From: DASYLJ01 sp036009625
GTDB taxonomy: Bacteria > Desulfobacterota > Binatia > DP-6
Reading direction: 5' to 3'
DNA length: 64,000 nt
Assembly (NCBI GenBank): GCA_036009625.1
Contig: DASYLJ010000115.1
Span: 10,916 to 74,915, forward strand
The translations under genes were made by a program, and so were the position numbers. Positions 51,801 through 61,890 of the stretch are shown here, piece by piece; within the stretch, counting starts at the first letter, position 1; the number at the start of each line of letters is the position of its first letter. The notes below the pieces were generated by a model. The model saw nothing but the letters and a program-made list of their open reading frames with translations, was not told the DNA's origin and searched no databases.

Positions 51801-51929
51801 TTGCTGATCACGCCGGTGGCGTACTCGCTCTTCGATGATCTCGGCCGCGTCGGCTTTGCGCGCCGGCTGCGCGAGCTGATCAGACGGCTGGTGCCGTGGA
51901 GCCGTCCGTCGCCGGTCGGCCCGCCCTGA
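48804..51929 (+). CDS. RND multidrug efflux transporter (HAE1 family)
   Basis: The 1041-residue protein has the AcrB architecture: helix 1 (MHFADVFIRRPVFATMLVAG), two large periplasmic loops and twelve helices. The TM4 motif GIVIDDAVVVLEN carries the proton-relay aspartates. It is a proton-driven exporter of drugs or lipophilic compounds, working with the adaptor directly upstream. The outer-membrane channel must come from elsewhere in the genome. Under TetR control by context. Confidence 0.96.
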   Translation: MHFADVFIRRPVFATMLVAGLVVLGLFSYRQLGVDLFPNIDFPIVTVTTTLKGAGVEEMETGVTKILEEAINTIEGIEELRSTTREGVSAIVVSFVLEKSREVAAQDVRDKVASVLAQLPTGTDSPVIDKFDVDAVPVMNIAISGRRSLREVTELARRQVKEVIETMPGVGQVILLGGQERAINVFVDPDRLTALGLSISQVRSAIAQQNIELPGGRLDQTRRELIVRTMGRIEQVRDFDDLIVAHVGDRALHVRDLGHAVDGVVEPRSLTRLNGENAVQLLVRKQSGTNTVQVIDGVQRQLERLKSVLPADIELRVIRDQSRFINASIDTVREHMWLGAVLVALTVMLFMRDWRSTLVAGLAIPTSIIATFTFMRWWDFTLNNLTMLGLVLAVGIVIDDAVVVLENIFRRIQDEGESPMEAASKGTAEIALAVLATTLSLVIIFLPVAFMAGRVGRFFHSFGITTAVAIMVSLFISFTLTPALSARMLRRRGDAQAHGGRLYRRLESVYERLLGWSLRHRWVIVVTSLLIVATTVPLIGMVGKTFLPQDDQSELEISIRAPGGFTLGESGRVLAEIEERVRKLPGVVNVLTTLGDQTGRVRAGEGDVTSGSIYVQLAEMNERDVSQFEVMDQARAILTEYPDLRSSVQGVNPLASSGSRVSDVELNLRGPDLERLQGYAEQLMKGMRQMPGLVDVDTTLAVRTPELRLIIDREKASDLGLNVQDVAATVQTFIAGQPVSKFKEDDQQYDIWLRADAGRRRTPQDVANLTVASRDGDLVRLGNLVRLREDLGPAQIDRIDRQRAVTILGNLLPDVPLGAAMAHTQKMADQLDMPALYNIQWGGRAKGLNESNSNFLLAFALSFLFMYMVLAAQFESFLHPISILLALPLVIPFALLSLVLLGEPLNIYSTLGLFMLLGVVKKNGILQVDYTNTLRARGMARDAAILEANRVRLRPILMTTVMLVLGMIPIALGRGPGSGSRSSIAKVIVGGQLMSLLITLLITPVAYSLFDDLGRVGFARRLRELIRRLVPWSRPSPVGPP

Positions 51930-52496
51930 TCACTGGATGCCGGGCGCTGGGGCGAGCGCCATCGGCTCGATGCCGAGGCCGCGGATGGCGCACTCCCACA
52001 TCTCGTCGGGCGGCGTCGCGAAGACGAGATCGGGATCGGGTGGTGCCGTGATCCACGCCGACGCCGCCATCTCCGCGTCGAGCTGACCGGGACCCCAGCC
52101 GGCGTACCCGAGGAGCAGCCGGCAGCGCTGATTGCCGTGCTCGGTGGGATTGGCCTCGAGCAGCGCGCGCAGGATGTCGGCCGACGTCGTGAGGTGGAAG
52201 CCGTCGCCGACCCGCTCGCAGGCTTCGATGCCGGGATCGGCGCCGAGGAGCAGGAAGCCACGATGCGTTTCGACTGGGCCACCGGTCCACAGCCGTAGCC
52301 CGCTGTCGCCGCGAACGGGTGGATCGAGCTCGACGGCGTTCGCCGCTCGCACCTCGGTGGGACGATTGACGACGAAGCCCATCGCACCAGTGGGACCGTG
52401 TTCGCACAGCAGCACGACCGAGCGTGCGAAGTTCGGATCGCGCAGCTGGGGCATCGCGAGCAGCAGTGTCGGCGCGATCGTCGCGTCCTCGGCCAT
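51930..52496 (-). CDS. yqgE: YqgE/AlgH family protein
   Basis: The 188-residue protein is YqgE/AlgH: LLLAMPQLRDPNFARSVV at the N-terminus, GAMGFVVNRP, WTGGPVETHRGFLL and LLLGYAGWGPGQLDAE. The family is conserved in proteobacteria and was linked to alginate regulation in Pseudomonas, but the mechanism is unknown. ATG 52496 is preferred; the longer frame lacks homology. It is convergent with the RND gene (stops adjacent) and follows the hydrolase gene on its strand by 32 bp. Confidence 0.92.
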   Translation of the reverse strand: MAEDATIAPTLLLAMPQLRDPNFARSVVLLCEHGPTGAMGFVVNRPTEVRAANAVELDPPVRGDSGLRLWTGGPVETHRGFLLLGADPGIEACERVGDGFHLTTSADILRALLEANPTEHGNQRCRLLLGYAGWGPGQLDAEMAASAWITAPPDPDLVFATPPDEMWECAIRGLGIEPMALAPAPGIQ

Positions 52497-52528
52497 GTCG
52501 GCGATGGTCGTCGTGGGGCGCGTATTTG

Positions 52529-53332
52529 TCAACCGCCGGCGGCCAGGAAATCGCCGACGACGGTGGCGAGTCGGACCGGAACCTCCCACGACATCATGTG
52601 GCCGCAGCCGAGGATCTCGACGTGCTGCGCACCCGGGATGCCGCGCGCGAGCGCGGCGCCGTTCGCCGGTGGGACGAGGGGGTCTTCACTGCCGTGGACG
52701 ACGAGTGTCGGCACCTGGATGTCCGCGAGGCGCGCGCTGCGGTCGCTCATCATGATCGCCTGCATCTGGCGCATGAACGTCGCCGGCGGTGTCGGCTGCG
52801 CCACGGCCAGCGCGACCAGGCCGTCGATGGCCTCGGGATGTCGCTCGGCGAATCCCGGCGCGGTGATGGCCGTCATCGACTGACGCACGAGCACGTCGGG
52901 CGGCAGGCTGCGATCGGCGGTGAAGAGCGCCATCGCGGCCGGCCCCGGCGGTGTGACCCCGGCCCCACCCATGTGCGTGCACAGCAGGACGAGGCGCTCC
53001 ACGACCTCGGGATGTCGCAGTGCCACCAGCTGGGCGATCATGCCGCCCATGGAGGTGCCCATGACGTAGGCGCGCTCGACGCCGGCCGCGTGCATGACGG
53101 CGACGGCCTCGTCGGCCATCTGCTCGAGCGTATAGGGCTCCTCCGGACGATCCGATCGGCCGGTGCCGCGATTGTCGAACGTGATGAGGCGGTGGCGCGG
53201 CGCGAGGCGCGCCATGAAGTCCTCGTTCCAGTCCGTGGCCCGTCCGCCGAGGCCCATGATGCAGAGGACGGGGTGTCCGCTGCCACGCTCGTACCAGGCC
53301 AGGTCGACGGTCCCCACGCGTGTGGTCGGCAT
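52529..53332 (-). CDS. alpha/beta hydrolase
   Basis: The 267-residue alpha/beta hydrolase has the nucleophile elbow GTSMGG (Ser about 94), the oxyanion-type loop IMGLGGRATDW near residue 26, LVVHGSEDPLVP with the acid residue, and GCGHMM with the catalytic His. The reaction (esterase, C-C hydrolase or haloperoxidase) cannot be told. It lies between thiD and yqgE on one strand; ATG 53332 starts at MPTTRVGTVD. Confidence 0.85.
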   Translation of the reverse strand: MPTTRVGTVDLAWYERGSGHPVLCIMGLGGRATDWNEDFMARLAPRHRLITFDNRGTGRSDRPEEPYTLEQMADEAVAVMHAAGVERAYVMGTSMGGMIAQLVALRHPEVVERLVLLCTHMGGAGVTPPGPAAMALFTADRSLPPDVLVRQSMTAITAPGFAERHPEAIDGLVALAVAQPTPPATFMRQMQAIMMSDRSARLADIQVPTLVVHGSEDPLVPPANGAALARGIPGAQHVEILGCGHMMSWEVPVRLATVVGDFLAAGG

Positions 53333-53373
53333 GCGGAGGCGGGTAGCAAGTCGATGGCCCGGGCCGCAAGGGG

Positions 53374-54204
53374 TCACGGGACGTCGGGGGATACGCGGTG
53401 GTCGAGCGGTCGGCTGCCGTGCCCGAGCGGGGGCGCGGCCGCGAGCGCGCGCTCGACGTAGCGCTTGCCGCGTTCGACGGCGGCGACCAGGTCGTCACCG
53501 CGGGCGAGGCCGGCCGTGATGGCCGCCGACAATGTGCATCCCGTACCATGGGCCGACGCCGGTCCGACCCGCACGCCCTCGAGCTCGTGCAGCACGCCGC
53601 CCGCGAGGAGGACGTCGCGCGGCGCCCCATGCAGGTGGCCGCCCTTCACGAGGACGTTGGCGGCTCCGAAGCCGGCGATGGCATGCGCCGCATCGCGCAT
53701 GCCGGCGACGTCGTCGACGCGCCGCCCGGTGAGGGTCGCAGCCTCGGACAGATTCGGCGTGACCAGCGTGGCGAGCGGCAGCAGCCGCGTCCGCATCGAC
53801 GTGACGGTGTCGCCGCTTGTCAGGGTGTCGCCGCTGGTCGCGATCAGGACCGGATCGACGACCAGCCACGGCAGGGGATGTGCCGCGAGCTCGGCGGCCA
53901 GGGCGTCGACCAGGGCGGCCGTGGCGAGCAACCCGGTCTTCACCGCCGCGACGGGCAGGTCGTCCCGTACCGCCGCGAGCTGCGCCAGCACCAGCGCGGG
54001 CGAGGCGTCGTCGCGTCCGAAGACGCCGCGCGTGTTCTGCACCGTGAGGCTCGTGATGACCGCGGCACCGTACACCCCGAAGGCGAGGAACGTCTTCAGA
54101 TCGGCCTGGATGCCGGCACCGCCGCTCGGGTCGGAGCCCGCGATGGTGAGTGCGACCGGCGGCGTTGGCCCCGGCGTGGTCGATCCGCTATGCAGCGCGC
54201 CCAT
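53374..54204 (-). CDS. thiD: hydroxymethylpyrimidine (phosphate) kinase
   Basis: The 276-residue ribokinase-fold protein has ThiD signatures: ALTIAGSDPSGGAGIQADLK near residue 20, TSLTVQNTRGV, VLVKGGHLHG and the catalytic GTGCTLSAAITAG. It phosphorylates HMP and HMP phosphate in thiamine synthesis and provides the substrate used by thiE (15748). No other usual start lies downstream before the homology, so ATG 54204 is used; it overlaps the divergent gene's ATG inside CATG. Confidence 0.93.
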   Translation of the reverse strand: MGALHSGSTTPGPTPPVALTIAGSDPSGGAGIQADLKTFLAFGVYGAAVITSLTVQNTRGVFGRDDASPALVLAQLAAVRDDLPVAAVKTGLLATAALVDALAAELAAHPLPWLVVDPVLIATSGDTLTSGDTVTSMRTRLLPLATLVTPNLSEAATLTGRRVDDVAGMRDAAHAIAGFGAANVLVKGGHLHGAPRDVLLAGGVLHELEGVRVGPASAHGTGCTLSAAITAGLARGDDLVAAVERGKRYVERALAAAPPLGHGSRPLDHRVSPDVP

Positions 54205-54919
54205 GCAGCTCGAGGTGTATCAGACCGACGCCGAGGCCTACGAGGCAGCCGCCGAGATCGCGGCCGGGCACCTCGTGGCGGCTGCGGCCACGGGTGCGGC
54301 GACGTTGGCGCTCGGCGGCGGACGGGGCGCGCGCGCGGTCCAGCTTGCGCTCGCTGCGCGCGGCGAAATCGCCTGGGCGCGCGTGACGTGCTGCTTCACC
54401 GACGAGCGCTGCACCACTGCCGACGATGCCCACGCCAACCTCAAGGTGGCGCGCGACAGCCTCTTCGCCCCGCGCGGCGTCGCTGCGGACCGGATCCTTG
54501 CCGTCCCCGTCGGCGCGGGTGATGCGGTGGCGATCGCCGCGGCCTACGCCACGACCCTCGCCTCGTTGGGGACGCCGCCGGTGTTCGACGTCCTGCTCCT
54601 CGACCTCGCTGACGACGGCAGCATCGCGGCGCTCGCGTCCGGCAGCCCGGCGATTCACGCCGAGACGACGGTCGCGGCGGTGCCGAACGCCGTGCCCCCG
54701 CGCATCACGATCACGCCCGTCGTGCTGCGCGCCGCGCGCCACATCGTGCTGACTGCCACCGGCGACGAGCGCGCCGTGGCGGTGGCGGCGGCGCTGCGCG
54801 AGCCGGTCGACATCGACCGGCGTCCGGCGCAGCTCGTGCTGCCGTCGCCGACGGTGACGTGGGTCGTCGACCGGGCGGCGGCGGCGGCGCTGCTGCGCGA
54901 CGCGCGCCCGGCTCAGTAG
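54203..54919 (+). CDS. 6-phosphogluconolactonase-like protein with altered active site
   Basis: The 238-residue protein has the DevB/6PGL fold: ATLALGGGRGARAVQLAL at the N-terminus and TDERCTTADDAHANLKVARDSLF. The conserved DGHTAS loop reads ADDGSIAALASGSPA, so the catalytic His is replaced by Ser. Either the enzyme lost lactonase activity or changed its substrate. The gene starts inside the same CATG as thiD on the other strand; an in-frame GTG at 54176 is also possible. The G6PD and other pentose-phosphate genes are not adjacent. Confidence 0.75.
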   Translation: MQLEVYQTDAEAYEAAAEIAAGHLVAAAATGAATLALGGGRGARAVQLALAARGEIAWARVTCCFTDERCTTADDAHANLKVARDSLFAPRGVAADRILAVPVGAGDAVAIAAAYATTLASLGTPPVFDVLLLDLADDGSIAALASGSPAIHAETTVAAVPNAVPPRITITPVVLRAARHIVLTATGDERAVAVAAALREPVDIDRRPAQLVLPSPTVTWVVDRAAAAALLRDARPAQ

Positions 54920-57900
54920 CGGTGGTGCCAGAGCAGGTCGACGGCGCTGTCGCCGCGGGTCGACGTCGACAGCTTGAGCGAGATGCTCGGCGTGAAGCCG
55001 TACTCGACGGCCATCGCCTGGCCCTTCTGCGGTCCGAACTCCTGCGACAGTGAGACGAAGACGTCCTGCGTGACGTAGCGGCCGGCGCGCACGCCTTCGC
55101 CGCCCACCTCGAGCGAGTCGAGGCTCAGCGCGTTCATCACGGACGAGCGTAGCTCGGGCATGACATAGCCGGCGGCGAGCGAGACCGCCTGCTTCTGCAG
55201 ATCGAGGCTCTCGCCCTTGCCGAGATCGCCGCTGGGCCGGCCGAAGAGCAGCACGGCCAGGATGTCGGCCTGATCGAGCGCGGGCTCGGACGACAGCGCC
55301 AGCGTCGGCTTCTGGGCCGAGCCGCCGATCTCGACCAGGACGCGGTACTGGCCGGTGCGATGGCTGGCGGTAATGTTGAAGTACGGGTCGGGCGGGCTCG
55401 TGCCGTCGAACGTGATGTTGCCCTCGTCGAGGTCGAAGCGACGGCCCTGGAATGCGTACCATCCGCGCACCAGTCGCACGTTCCCCGAGATCAGGACCGG
55501 TCCGCCCGACGCCTTGTCGAGACGCAGATCGGCGGCGAGCTCGATGTTGGCGTCGTCGCGGCGCACCCACGCGTTGTCGCGGATGCGGACCTCGATCGCG
55601 AGCACGAGCGCCTCGGCGAGGCCTGGGCCAGAATTCGTCTCGGTGGGTGGAGCCGGCGGCAGGCCCACGACCTCGATGGTCGGATCGGGCTGACGGCTCG
55701 GGTTGGAGCTCGGCAGCACCGACGGCCGCACGACGGCGCGTGTGAGGTCGACGCGGCCGCGGATCTCGGGCGCCGTGAGCGGGCCGCCGATGGTGAGGTC
55801 CCCGTCGGTCGCGGCCTCGTACGCCGGCAGTCGCACCGCGAGGAAGCGTGACAGCCGTACGCGGACGTCGGCTTCGCCGGGACGCAGCCCGGAGAGCGCG
55901 ATCCGTCCCGAGCCAGTGAGCGTGCCGTCGCCGCCACGTGCCGCGAGCTCCTCGACGACGATGCTCGACTCGGCCGCGCGCAGGCGCAGCCGAACCTCCT
56001 CGTACGGCACTCCGGTGGCCGCCAGCTCGAGGCGCTGCATGGTGAGGTCGGCACCGCCCTCGGCGCGGAGATCGTTCCAGGCGCCCCGCAGGCGCAGGTC
56101 CGCAGTCAGACGCCCTTCGCTGCGACGGACGACCGTCGGCGCGATCGCGCGCAGGAAGGCGAGATCGAGTCCCTGCGTGCGGAGTGCCAACGACACCGGC
56201 GCCGAGGAGAGGTCGCGGCGCTCGCCGGCCCACGCCAGGTCGACGGGCAGGGTGCCGTCGACGTCGAGGTTGCCCGCCTGCGCGTAAGAGAGGCGTGCCT
56301 GGACGGCCAGGGCGCGGGCGGCGTATTGCGCCCGCGCGGTCAGCGGTCCGTAGACGGCGTCGTCGATGCGGAGCTGGTCGATGGCCGCCGTCGCCGACAG
56401 CTCGGGTGCCGCCGCCGTGCCGGTGAGGCGCGCATCCGCGGTGAGCGTCCCGGCACAGCGTGGTCCCTTCGCGAGCAGCCCACACAGGCTCGCGATCCCG
56501 ATACCGGTCGCGCGCAGCGTGGCATCGGCCTTCCCTGTCGTTCCCGCGACGCCGCTCAACGTGATGCGCTGCCCGCCCGAGGTGAGCGCCAGCTCGTCGA
56601 CGGCGATGCCGTCCGCGACGGTGATGCGCGCTGGGCGCGCGAGCTGCCATGCTGGCTGGTCGGCGGGATCGAGGAGGAGCTCGGTGAGCTGGACGACCGT
56701 GGTCGGATCGGTGCGCTTCGCCGTGAGCGCCATGCGCATGCCGGCGCCGTTCGTGGCCCGTCCGCTCGCGCGCAGCGTGCCGTCGTCGGTGCCGCCGGCG
56801 CGGCGCCAGTCGAGCTCGGCGGCGGCATCCCAGGGATCGCGTCCGGGAACGTGGATCGCGCTGGCGGTCGCGGTCGCACGCGCCGAGGGCGCCGAGCCAC
56901 CGAGCCCCGCGGCACGCGTCACGACCTCGGCGCGCCGGACGTCGGTGGTGTCCCAGCGTCCGCGCTCGACGACGACGCGTGCCTCGACGGCGAGCCCATC
57001 CAGCCGACCGGTCGCCGTCGCGCGCGCGGTCGCGGTCCCGCCGAGCGGGAGCGACGCCTGTCGCCCGACGACGTCGAGCGCGGCCTTTACGTCGAGCGTG
57101 GCATCGGCCTGCTTGGTGTCGAGATCGGCGGCACCCCACGCCGTCACCTCGGCGCCCGGTCCACGCACCTGTGCCCGGTCGACATGCAGCCGGGCGCCCT
57201 CCAGACGCGCGTCCACCGTGCCGCCGGCCAGCGCGACACCGCGCACCTCGCCGTGGTCGATCGTCGCCTGCAGGCGGACGGTACGCTCGGCGGCGTCGGG
57301 CTCGACGCCGGAGACGGTGGCGCGCAGGGCAGCCGTTCCCGGCGTGCTGGGGACGAGCGCCGCCAGATTCGTGATGTTGGCGTGGGTGCGCGCGCGATAT
57401 CGCAACGGTGTGCCGAGCTCTGCACGGGCGCGGATGCTCGCGACGCCGGCCGCATGCGCGACGCGACCAGCGGCGCGCAGCACGCTCCCGTGGAGGTCGA
57501 CGTCGAGGAAGGCGCGATCGAGCGACTGCCCCGCGATCGTCGACGGTCCGACCCGGATGTGGGCCGTCGCATTGGCCCCGGTGCCGGCGGCCCTGATGTG
57601 GCTGTTCACCTGGCCCGCGGGCAGCGTAGCCAATGCCGCGGCCGGATCGACGGCCGCGAGCGACACGTCGGTCGACCACCGGGGCGGCGATGCCGCCAGA
57701 TCGACCGCACCATCGACGCCGACGCGGCCGGCGCCGACGCCGACGTTGGCGCTGACGACACACGCGTTCCACGGGCCGCTGGCGCGACCCGTCGCTTGTA
57801 CGTCGCTCGCCACGTCGATCCCGGGAAGGAGGGCGCGTGCCTCGCGTGCCGCGACGCTCATGTCCGTGAGGGTCACGTCGAGACGAACGTGTGGGACCAG

Positions 57901-58614
57901 CGCACCAGCGAGGGTGACGTGGCTGCGCACGGTGGCAGCGACGACGTTCTCGAGCACGAGGCCACCGTCGGGTGGAAGGCGGAGCGTTCCCTGTGCCGTG
58001 AGCGGCGACAGGTCGATGCCGCGGGGCACCGTCGACAGCGCGTCGACGCGAACCTCGATGCCGTCTGCCCCGAGCGTGACACCCGCGTCGAGCGCGAGCG
58101 CCGTGGCGGCCACCTGCCGCGGCGGATCGGCGTCACGCAGCGCGATCGCGACGCGACCGTCGACCAGATGGACGGCGCGGAGCACGATGCGCGGCAGGGG
58201 GCGGCCACTGCGCGTGTCGTCATCGTCGGGGAGGTGGGGAAGTCCCCAGCCCTCGGCGGTGTGGACGGCGCGCACGCGTACGCGCTCGAGCGCCACGTCG
58301 TCGATGAGGACGAGGCCGTGCAGCAGCGAGAGCGGCGACAGCGTCGCGCGCAGGCGGCCGACGCGCAGCTCGGTGCCGCCGTCGAAGCGCAGCACGATGT
58401 CGGTGACGTCGACGGTGCGGACGAACGAGCCCCGCAGCGCGCCGAGGGTGACGCGGGCGCCGGTGATGTCGGTGAGGAGACGCACCAGCTCGGCGCGCAG
58501 CGCCGCCTCACCGGGCGTGGTGCGGACGAAGAGCAGGGTGCCGCCGACGAGGAGCGCCGTGATGACGACCAGGACGATGACGGTGCGGAGCACCCAGCGC
58601 GCGAGGCGTCGCAT
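54913..58614 (-). CDS. tamB: TamB translocation and assembly module protein
   Basis: The 1233-residue protein has one N-terminal membrane helix (WVLRTVIVLVVITALLVGG), a very long beta-rich region of repeated strands and a C-terminal DUF490 domain ending in VDLLWHHRY, as in TamB. TamB spans the periplasm and moves outer-membrane proteins or phospholipids. The start overlaps the tamA stop (TGATG), so both are coupled. The extended antisense open frames over it are shadows. Confidence 0.92.
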   Translation of the reverse strand: MRRLARWVLRTVIVLVVITALLVGGTLLFVRTTPGEAALRAELVRLLTDITGARVTLGALRGSFVRTVDVTDIVLRFDGGTELRVGRLRATLSPLSLLHGLVLIDDVALERVRVRAVHTAEGWGLPHLPDDDDTRSGRPLPRIVLRAVHLVDGRVAIALRDADPPRQVAATALALDAGVTLGADGIEVRVDALSTVPRGIDLSPLTAQGTLRLPPDGGLVLENVVAATVRSHVTLAGALVPHVRLDVTLTDMSVAAREARALLPGIDVASDVQATGRASGPWNACVVSANVGVGAGRVGVDGAVDLAASPPRWSTDVSLAAVDPAAALATLPAGQVNSHIRAAGTGANATAHIRVGPSTIAGQSLDRAFLDVDLHGSVLRAAGRVAHAAGVASIRARAELGTPLRYRARTHANITNLAALVPSTPGTAALRATVSGVEPDAAERTVRLQATIDHGEVRGVALAGGTVDARLEGARLHVDRAQVRGPGAEVTAWGAADLDTKQADATLDVKAALDVVGRQASLPLGGTATARATATGRLDGLAVEARVVVERGRWDTTDVRRAEVVTRAAGLGGSAPSARATATASAIHVPGRDPWDAAAELDWRRAGGTDDGTLRASGRATNGAGMRMALTAKRTDPTTVVQLTELLLDPADQPAWQLARPARITVADGIAVDELALTSGGQRITLSGVAGTTGKADATLRATGIGIASLCGLLAKGPRCAGTLTADARLTGTAAAPELSATAAIDQLRIDDAVYGPLTARAQYAARALAVQARLSYAQAGNLDVDGTLPVDLAWAGERRDLSSAPVSLALRTQGLDLAFLRAIAPTVVRRSEGRLTADLRLRGAWNDLRAEGGADLTMQRLELAATGVPYEEVRLRLRAAESSIVVEELAARGGDGTLTGSGRIALSGLRPGEADVRVRLSRFLAVRLPAYEAATDGDLTIGGPLTAPEIRGRVDLTRAVVRPSVLPSSNPSRQPDPTIEVVGLPPAPPTETNSGPGLAEALVLAIEVRIRDNAWVRRDDANIELAADLRLDKASGGPVLISGNVRLVRGWYAFQGRRFDLDEGNITFDGTSPPDPYFNITASHRTGQYRVLVEIGGSAQKPTLALSSEPALDQADILAVLLFGRPSGDLGKGESLDLQKQAVSLAAGYVMPELRSSVMNALSLDSLEVGGEGVRAGRYVTQDVFVSLSQEFGPQKGQAMAVEYGFTPSISLKLSTSTRGDSAVDLLWHHRY

Positions 58615-60443
58615 CAGAACGTCTGTCCCACGCTCAGATACACCTGCCACACGGCGTCGTCGCCCCGGCGGTCGAGCGGAAAGCCGAGGTCGACGCGGAT
58701 CGGACCGACCGGAGAGGTGTAGCGCACGCCGAAGCCGGTGCCGTACTGCAGGTCGTCGAACGGGAAGTCGAAGCTGTCGAGCGACACCTGGCCGCCGTCG
58801 AGGAAGACGGCGGCGCCGATGGTGTTGGTGATGTTGCGTCGCAGCTCCACCGACGCCTCGACCAGCGAGTTGCCGCCGAGCGGCTCGTCCTGCGTCAGCG
58901 GACCGACACGACGCCGGGCGTAGCCGCGGACGGAGTTGATGCCGCCGGCATAGAAGCGCTCGAAGAGCGGGATGACGCGCGTGCCGTCGATGGTCTCGGC
59001 GCTCCCCACCCGGATCCGCGTCGCGCCGATCAGCCCGAGCTGCAGCGGCTGATAGAAGCGGCCCTCGGTGATGATGCGGTAGAAGTCGACGTCGCCGCCG
59101 AGGAACCCGCCGACGGGTTCGACGCTGCCGCTCAGGATCCATCCCCGCGTCGGATCGAGGAGATCGTCGGTGGCGTTCCAGTCGAGGCCGAGCCCGCCGC
59201 CCGAGAGAATGGTGGTGCCGGGGGCTGCGCTGGGAAGACGGTGGCGGACCGGGAATGGCACGTCGGAGAGCAGATCGTACTCGGCGCGATAGAACCCGTA
59301 GAACGCCAGGTGCGGAAGGATGTCCCACTCGAAGCGGGGCGAGCCACGGGTCTGGTTCAGGGTGTAGGTGTCTTCGTCGTACTGCTCCTGCGCGAACAGG
59401 AGTCGTACGCGGCTGGTCTGGGTGGGGAAGTGCGGCTGCAGGAAGTCGGCGGTGATCGAGCGACGGAGCTGCGAGATGCGCGCGGTGAACCCGAGCTGAC
59501 GGGCACCACCGCGGAAGTTGTAGTCGCGCCACGAGGCGAGGCCGCGCGGACCGTCCTCGGTGGAGTAGCCGATGCCGAAGCGGATCTCGTGCGGTGGCGC
59601 CTCCGTCAGCTCGATGGCGACGTCGACGTCGCGGTCCTTCGAATCGTCCTCCGTCAGCCGCACGGTGCGGAAGAGATGCAGCGTCTCGAGGCGCTTGCGG
59701 GTCTCGTCGAGACGCGCCTCGCGGAACGGCTCGCCACGCGTCCAGGCAATCTCGCGCTCGACGACATCGGGATCGACGTCGACCAGCCCCGCGATGGTGC
59801 TGTCGTCGAACACGGTCGGGACGCCACTGTCGACGGTGTAGCGGACCATGGCACTGTCGTCGCGCACGTCGACGCGTGCCCATTTCGTCACCGTCACGCG
59901 GGCGTAGCCGTTGTTGCGCCACGCGGCGCGGAGGAGGGCGCGCGCCCGGTCGTACTCGCTCTCCTCGAAGACGTCGCCCGGCTCGAGCGGGAAGTCGGAC
60001 AGTATCTTGTCGTAGTCCGCCGCCGGGATGCGGTCGGCCGTGACGTCGACGGTGACCCCGGTGACACGCACCGGCGCGCCCTCGTCGACGTAGATGACCG
60101 CGGTGATGTCGTCGCCGCCGTCGGCGGGCAGCTCGACGTCGTGCGTGATGAGGGCGTGGTAGTAGCCGGCGCTGCGGTAGAGCGCCTGCAGGCGCTCGAG
60201 GTCGGTCTGGAAGGCGACGGGATCGAAGGCGGGCAGGGGCTTCCAGAGCGCGAACCATCGCCGCGGGCGGGTCACCAGGGTGTCGTCGATCGTCGACGTG
60301 GCGATGGCGTGATTGCCCTCGATGCGGAGCGCGCGCAGCGTCCAGTCCTGCACCGGATCGAGTACGTCGACTTGGACCGCGCGCGCCACCCCCACGAAGG
60401 CGAGCAGCGTCGCAGCGAAGACGACGAGGACGGACGCGCGCAC
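58614..60443 (-). CDS. tamA: TamA/BamA-type outer-membrane assembly protein
   Basis: The 609-residue Omp85 protein has a signal peptide (VFAATLLAFVGVARA), three POTRA repeats (about 30-290, for example ALRIEGNHAIATSTIDDTL) and a 16-strand barrel with GGINSVRGYARRRVGP (the VRGF/Y motif) and a C-terminal Phe. Three POTRAs and the partner tamB directly behind it suggest TamA rather than BamA, which has five. It inserts autotransporter-type proteins or moves lipid with TamB. Divergent from gltA, 101 bp apart. Confidence 0.92.
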   Translation of the reverse strand: MRASVLVVFAATLLAFVGVARAVQVDVLDPVQDWTLRALRIEGNHAIATSTIDDTLVTRPRRWFALWKPLPAFDPVAFQTDLERLQALYRSAGYYHALITHDVELPADGGDDITAVIYVDEGAPVRVTGVTVDVTADRIPAADYDKILSDFPLEPGDVFEESEYDRARALLRAAWRNNGYARVTVTKWARVDVRDDSAMVRYTVDSGVPTVFDDSTIAGLVDVDPDVVEREIAWTRGEPFREARLDETRKRLETLHLFRTVRLTEDDSKDRDVDVAIELTEAPPHEIRFGIGYSTEDGPRGLASWRDYNFRGGARQLGFTARISQLRRSITADFLQPHFPTQTSRVRLLFAQEQYDEDTYTLNQTRGSPRFEWDILPHLAFYGFYRAEYDLLSDVPFPVRHRLPSAAPGTTILSGGGLGLDWNATDDLLDPTRGWILSGSVEPVGGFLGGDVDFYRIITEGRFYQPLQLGLIGATRIRVGSAETIDGTRVIPLFERFYAGGINSVRGYARRRVGPLTQDEPLGGNSLVEASVELRRNITNTIGAAVFLDGGQVSLDSFDFPFDDLQYGTGFGVRYTSPVGPIRVDLGFPLDRRGDDAVWQVYLSVGQTF

Positions 60444-60544
60444 CGCGCCACACGTAACAGGCCCTCTCCGGCGTGCAAGGAGCGGCGTCGAGCTTGACCA
60501 GGAGCGTCATACGGCGGATTCTGCCCGACCGGGAGGAGGACGGC

Positions 60545-61846
<1,302 letters not shown>

Positions 61847-61864
61847 CCCCCGTTGACTCGTCGC

Positions 61865-61881
61865 CTATAACGCCGCTATAG
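61865..61881. promoter_or_regulatory. inverted repeat before the second tetR gene
   Basis: CTATA-ACGCCGC-TATAG is a perfect 5-bp inverted repeat with a 7-nt spacer, ending 10 bp before the tetR start; the TATAAC part could also be a -10 box. It would suit an autoregulatory operator. Confidence 0.45.
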
Positions 61882-61890
61882 CCGACCGTG

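Noticed and set aside
53760..53850. Apparent duplication TSGDTLTSGDTVTS in thiD
   Set aside because: The length around this loop equals that of normal ThiD proteins, so the similarity is a chance within the usual loop, not an insertion.
54188..57772. A 1194-residue open frame on the minus strand
   Set aside because: It lies over tamB in another frame, is dominated by Arg, Ala, Gly and Pro from GC-rich DNA and has no domain; tamB in the other frame has clear signatures.
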